Assembly: GCA_009823395.1 (NCBI GenBank)
Contig: CM020515.1
Coordinates: 18,147,489-18,211,488 of the forward strand
Direction of reading: 5' to 3'
DNA length: 64,000 bases
Source: Thamnaconus septentrionalis
Lineage: Eukaryota > Chordata > Actinopteri > Tetraodontiformes > Monacanthidae
The notes below the pieces were generated by a model. It was not told the origin of the DNA. It was given only the letters and a program-made list of their open reading frames with translations, and searched no databases. The first letter of the stretch is position 1, and every line of letters begins with the position of its first letter. Position numbers and translations under genes: made by a program. Below, piece by piece: positions 48,892 through 64,000 of the stretch.

Positions 48892-51072
48892 CGTGCGCAA
48901 CCGCAGTTATGTTTGTAGACAGGAAGTGACATCGCCAAACCCTGTTCAGGGAGGCGGGGGTGCGGCGGCAGGTGTGGGGTGGTGGGGGTTCTGTGGGCTA
49001 CGCTAACAGTTTCCATCCACTCCCAGTCTTTGTGCTAGCTGGTGCTAAGCTACCTGCCCCCCCACCCCCCTGCTCCCTCCTCCTCCACCCCCGCCACTCC
49101 CCCTCGCCACCTTTATTTCTCCTCCTCAGGAGTTGTTTGTTGTATTTATTTGGTGCATCAGTCCTGACTCACATTCCCGCCGCCGCCGTCTGATCTTCCC
49201 GCTGACTGGGAACGTCGACGTGCGGAGGCTCAAAGTCCCCGAGGAGGAGGACGAGGAGGGCCTTTCATCACTTTCTGTCTTTTTTTTTTTTTGAATTTCT
49301 TTCTGGCCTAAATGGGCTTCCGTAGTTCTTCTCAGGGGCCTCACTTATTGAAAAACCCGACAACATGAATTTGAGTTTTCACATCAGGGTCTTTTTTTTT
49401 TCTTTTTAACGCTTTCGATTTGACGCATCAGATTAGAAATGAATGTGAGGTGCAGAATGGTTTTGATCACGATGGGGTTTTCATTTTTGTTTCTATTTTT
49501 TTGGGGGGGTGGCAGAATGGGAGAAGGCGGGCGGGGTCGGAGGTCAGGGTCTGCAGAGGAACGCAGTGTTTTTCAGAGCGGAGAGGCCCTGGTGGTTTGG
49601 TGTAGTTTCATCATGTCTCGGGAACTGGCAGTGACACCGGGGGACGGAAGGGGAGCAGCTGTACCAGGTGTCTTGTATTGTATCCACGGACCAATCAGAG
49701 GCAGGGATGGCGGACAGCCAGGGGAAGGGGTGGCGGGGGTCCATGGGTCCTTCAGATCAGGGTTGATCCTGGGCGGGGGCTCACTGGAAGTGGCGACACC
49801 ATGCCGCCTGCCGGTGTGGGCTATGCTAAGCTAGCCGCTGCTAAGCTAGCTGCGTGATCTCAGTTGCACTGCAGCGAAAGAGACAAACACACGAACAAAG
49901 GTGGAGAGTGACGAGGTTTGAGTATTAGCGCTGGGAGAACTAGCCGGCCGTGGCTACGTGACGAGCTAGCACACCTCTGCTTATCAGTTCAGTGCAGTGA
50001 AACAAAAGAAAAGAAACAATGCTACCAAGCCGGCTTGTGTTAGCTTGTTAGCTCGCTGTCGTTAGCCCCTTCGGCAAAGGTTCCAGACGGGAAAGGTCAA
50101 AGGTCTTTCGTCGTTAGCTCGCCCAACACAACACACACATTCATTGTTAGCCAGTTAGCCTCCGGCGTGTCGAACTCCTGCTAGCTGTGTTTAGCGTGAC
50201 AACATTAGTCAACCAGCCAGGTGGGGTCTTTTGCCGCTAGCAGCTACAGTTTGTGCTCCCTGCAGGGCACTGAAGGTACTGCCAGCCAGCGCGGCAGTGG
50301 GCTTCCTGTTTGCTGCTGGAAGGTTGCCGACCTGCTCAAGTCCACTAATGTAAAAGTATTACTTTGTAAAGCTTACATATTAAAATGCCAGGGGGTGGCG
50401 CTGCCTTGCCAGCCAAATGCCTCATTGTGCCATAAACGCACAGCATCATGTTTGACTGCGTTTCAAGTCTGAATGGGTCAGTTGTTGTTTATTTTTTTTG
50501 CTTTGTGTTGTGTTTTTTTTATTTCATTTTGTTACTGTCGTTTGGGGAAGGGATGCCTCTTGTGTTGACGTCATGATGCATATCACAGCTGCACCTGGAA
50601 AACCACTGGGGGGTGGGGGGGGTTTCAAACCTGATTGGACGTAATCCCTGACTTCTTCAAGCTCTTATCCAATCAGACGCTCACACACATTGTTCACTTT
50701 TTTTCCAGACATAATAATAGAAACTCTTGACTGTAAAAATGCTGGGTTTTTTTGTTTGTTTTTTTTTCTTTATAAATGCACTGGATCACCCTCCTCCTCA
50801 TCATCATCATCACCATCACCTTCCTCTTTGCGTTTTGCCAAATTTTTGTTGTGAAAAGGGGGCATTTTATCCCAATATATTTCTTTTCTTTGTTTGGCTT
50901 TTGTTTTTGTTTTGTTTTCTACTTTGTCCATGACTCTTCCGCTGAACTGATGGGAGCTCAAAAGGGGTGAGGAAGACGCTGGTACAAAAAGTGAAAATTG
51001 ACACAAAAAAAAAAAAGACCAACTCAAGGCAGCTACGTATGAGTGACTACTGTAAAATGACTAACTAATAAA
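48397..51072 (+). other. FBXL19 3' UTR and polyadenylation signal
   Basis: About 2.7 kb without coding exons, containing a CA-type TG run (48824-48888), several GCTAGC-rich stretches (49820-50060) and poly-T runs. A canonical AATAAA stands at 51067-51072, just before the KPNB1 promoter interval. Confidence 0.6.
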
Positions 51073-52038
51073 GAAGCAATGGTTCTGTTTTTACATGCCG
51101 TGTTTTTGTGTCATTACCCGCGTGAAGAAAAGTTTTCCTGGCTTCACAGCTGATGCGTCGTGATGACGGTGGGATGAATTCCAGGAAGGAAGACGAAATC
51201 AATCAGTTGATTCAGTTTGGAAGTGACGTCTTTGAATATATTTTCAGATTTCATGGATACTCGAATGACTAAATATTGCACACAACTGTGTCATAAGAAT
51301 CGCTTCATCTCCGATGAGAACTGGTGAATAAATGGGGGTCCAATCCGGTGTTACTTTTCTTCCCGGTTCGGTTGCTGCGCTGCTATTTGCGGGCGTCTAA
51401 AGTGCGCAAGCGACGTTTTTGAGGTGGTTTCCGTTGCGTTCAGGCACTCGTCGTAAATCCGGCTGTCGTCCGTCTTGCCGAGGCAGTTCATTAAACCCAC
51501 GAACGGTGAATGAGAGCGGAAGCGAGCGAACGAAGCACTCTGTGTGTGACGTGTAGCCGACGCACAGCGGCTGCGCTAAAACTCGCTGCTGCCGCCGCCG
51601 CTCACCGGAAGTAATTCTTCGCCGCCGCCTCGTCCGAGTTTCCAAACGTCCCACTGTGACCTGAACGCGGCACGTCACCCTCGCCTCAGTGCGTGGATAT
51701 CCTTCCGCGAGAGGGAAGCGCGCGGCCTTTTCCCTCTCGACAACACAGGATGCAAACGGGCGGCGGCGGAGCTGCGAGACGACGTGACTCTACGCAACCG
51801 CCGTTGGAATTTCTCGCGCCATCCGAGTGAAGCACAAGGGCCGCCAGAGCGCCGGGGAACCCTCGCCTCTCCCGCAGCCAGCGATCCCGCCCCGTAGCTG
51901 CCTTCCACAGAGCCCCGTGGACAACATATAATCCGCCCTGTGTGCTGCGCGGCAACCCAAAGTACCGAGCTAGCAACCGAGAGAGAGAGAGAGCCAGAGA
52001 CACACAGAGAGAGAGAGAGAGGGCGACCGGCGGACGGA
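51073..52038 (+). promoter_or_regulatory. KPNB1 promoter and 5' UTR
   Basis: GC- and CpG-rich from about 51360 to the KPNB1 ATG, ending in GAGAGAGAGA runs. No TATA box in a credible position; typical of a housekeeping CpG-island promoter. Start site not determined. Confidence 0.5.
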
Positions 52039-63805
<11,767 letters not shown>

Positions 63806-64000
63806 TGTCAAAAACATCAACCACTTCCTCTGAGACCAGCACACACACACACACACTGCACACACAGGAAGTGCAGCTACTTCCTGTATTCTGTCCCACT
63901 CTCTAGTTGATTGTATCCAGTTAAACTTTATTTTTCATAGCAGCTGTCAAACACAAAATCAGTTTGGCTGCCAGTCAGAACGCAACTTCACTGCTCGCTC
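63806..64000 (+). other. KPNB1 3' flank to window edge
   Basis: Rest of the duplicated segment, a short CA run, then unremarkable sequence. No AATAAA is seen, so the transcript end may be outside the window. Confidence 0.4.

Overview
The window is animal nuclear DNA. It has spliced genes with GT-AG introns, AATAAA polyadenylation signals, a very high density of (CA)n/(TG)n microsatellites and short introns. Every recognisable protein is closest to a vertebrate family. Repeat density, the compact layout and the hAT-like and tRNA-SINE-like fossils point to a teleost fish, probably a percomorph; that is inference, since no marker names the species.

Layout: NFATC2IP (+, 192-2285) and AKT1S1/PRAS40 (+, 3761-6314) are in tandem. 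A small PRY-SPRY-only gene (-, 7145-9633) converges on AKT1S1. A repeat-rich gene desert follows (about 9.6-15.1 kb). A ZWINT-like kinetochore gene (-, about 15140-17486) is head-to-head with WIPF2 (+, 19253-21917). Then come UTP18 (+, 23698-27190), a class IV TRIM E3 ligase (+, 29782-35957), UBE2M/UBC12 (-, 37288-39695, convergent with the TRIM), FBXL19 (+, 42644-48396) and KPNB1/importin beta-1 (+, 52039-63805, running to near the window edge). I rebuilt each gene exon by exon by checking splice sites and phase. NFATC2IP, the PRY-SPRY gene, the TRIM, UBE2M and KPNB1 are phase-consistent throughout.

These are mostly housekeeping genes (mTORC1 signalling, actin regulation, rRNA processing, NEDD8/ubiquitin conjugation, CpG-island recognition, nuclear import) with no shared pathway. 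I found no gene cluster that looks like a new dedicated system. The most interesting material is structural. CA repeats lie just after 5' splice sites and TG repeats just before 3' splice sites of the same introns. Inverted repeats flank UTP18 exons 8-11. The KPNB1 stop codon is replaced by a locally duplicated intronic segment. A duplicated exon-20 splice donor lies in KPNB1 intron 14. Single-base reading-frame breaks recur inside low-complexity coding exons of WIPF2, UTP18 and FBXL19, with related phase problems in AKT1S1 and the ZWINT-like gene. The breaks may be assembly errors or real lesions; only reads can tell.
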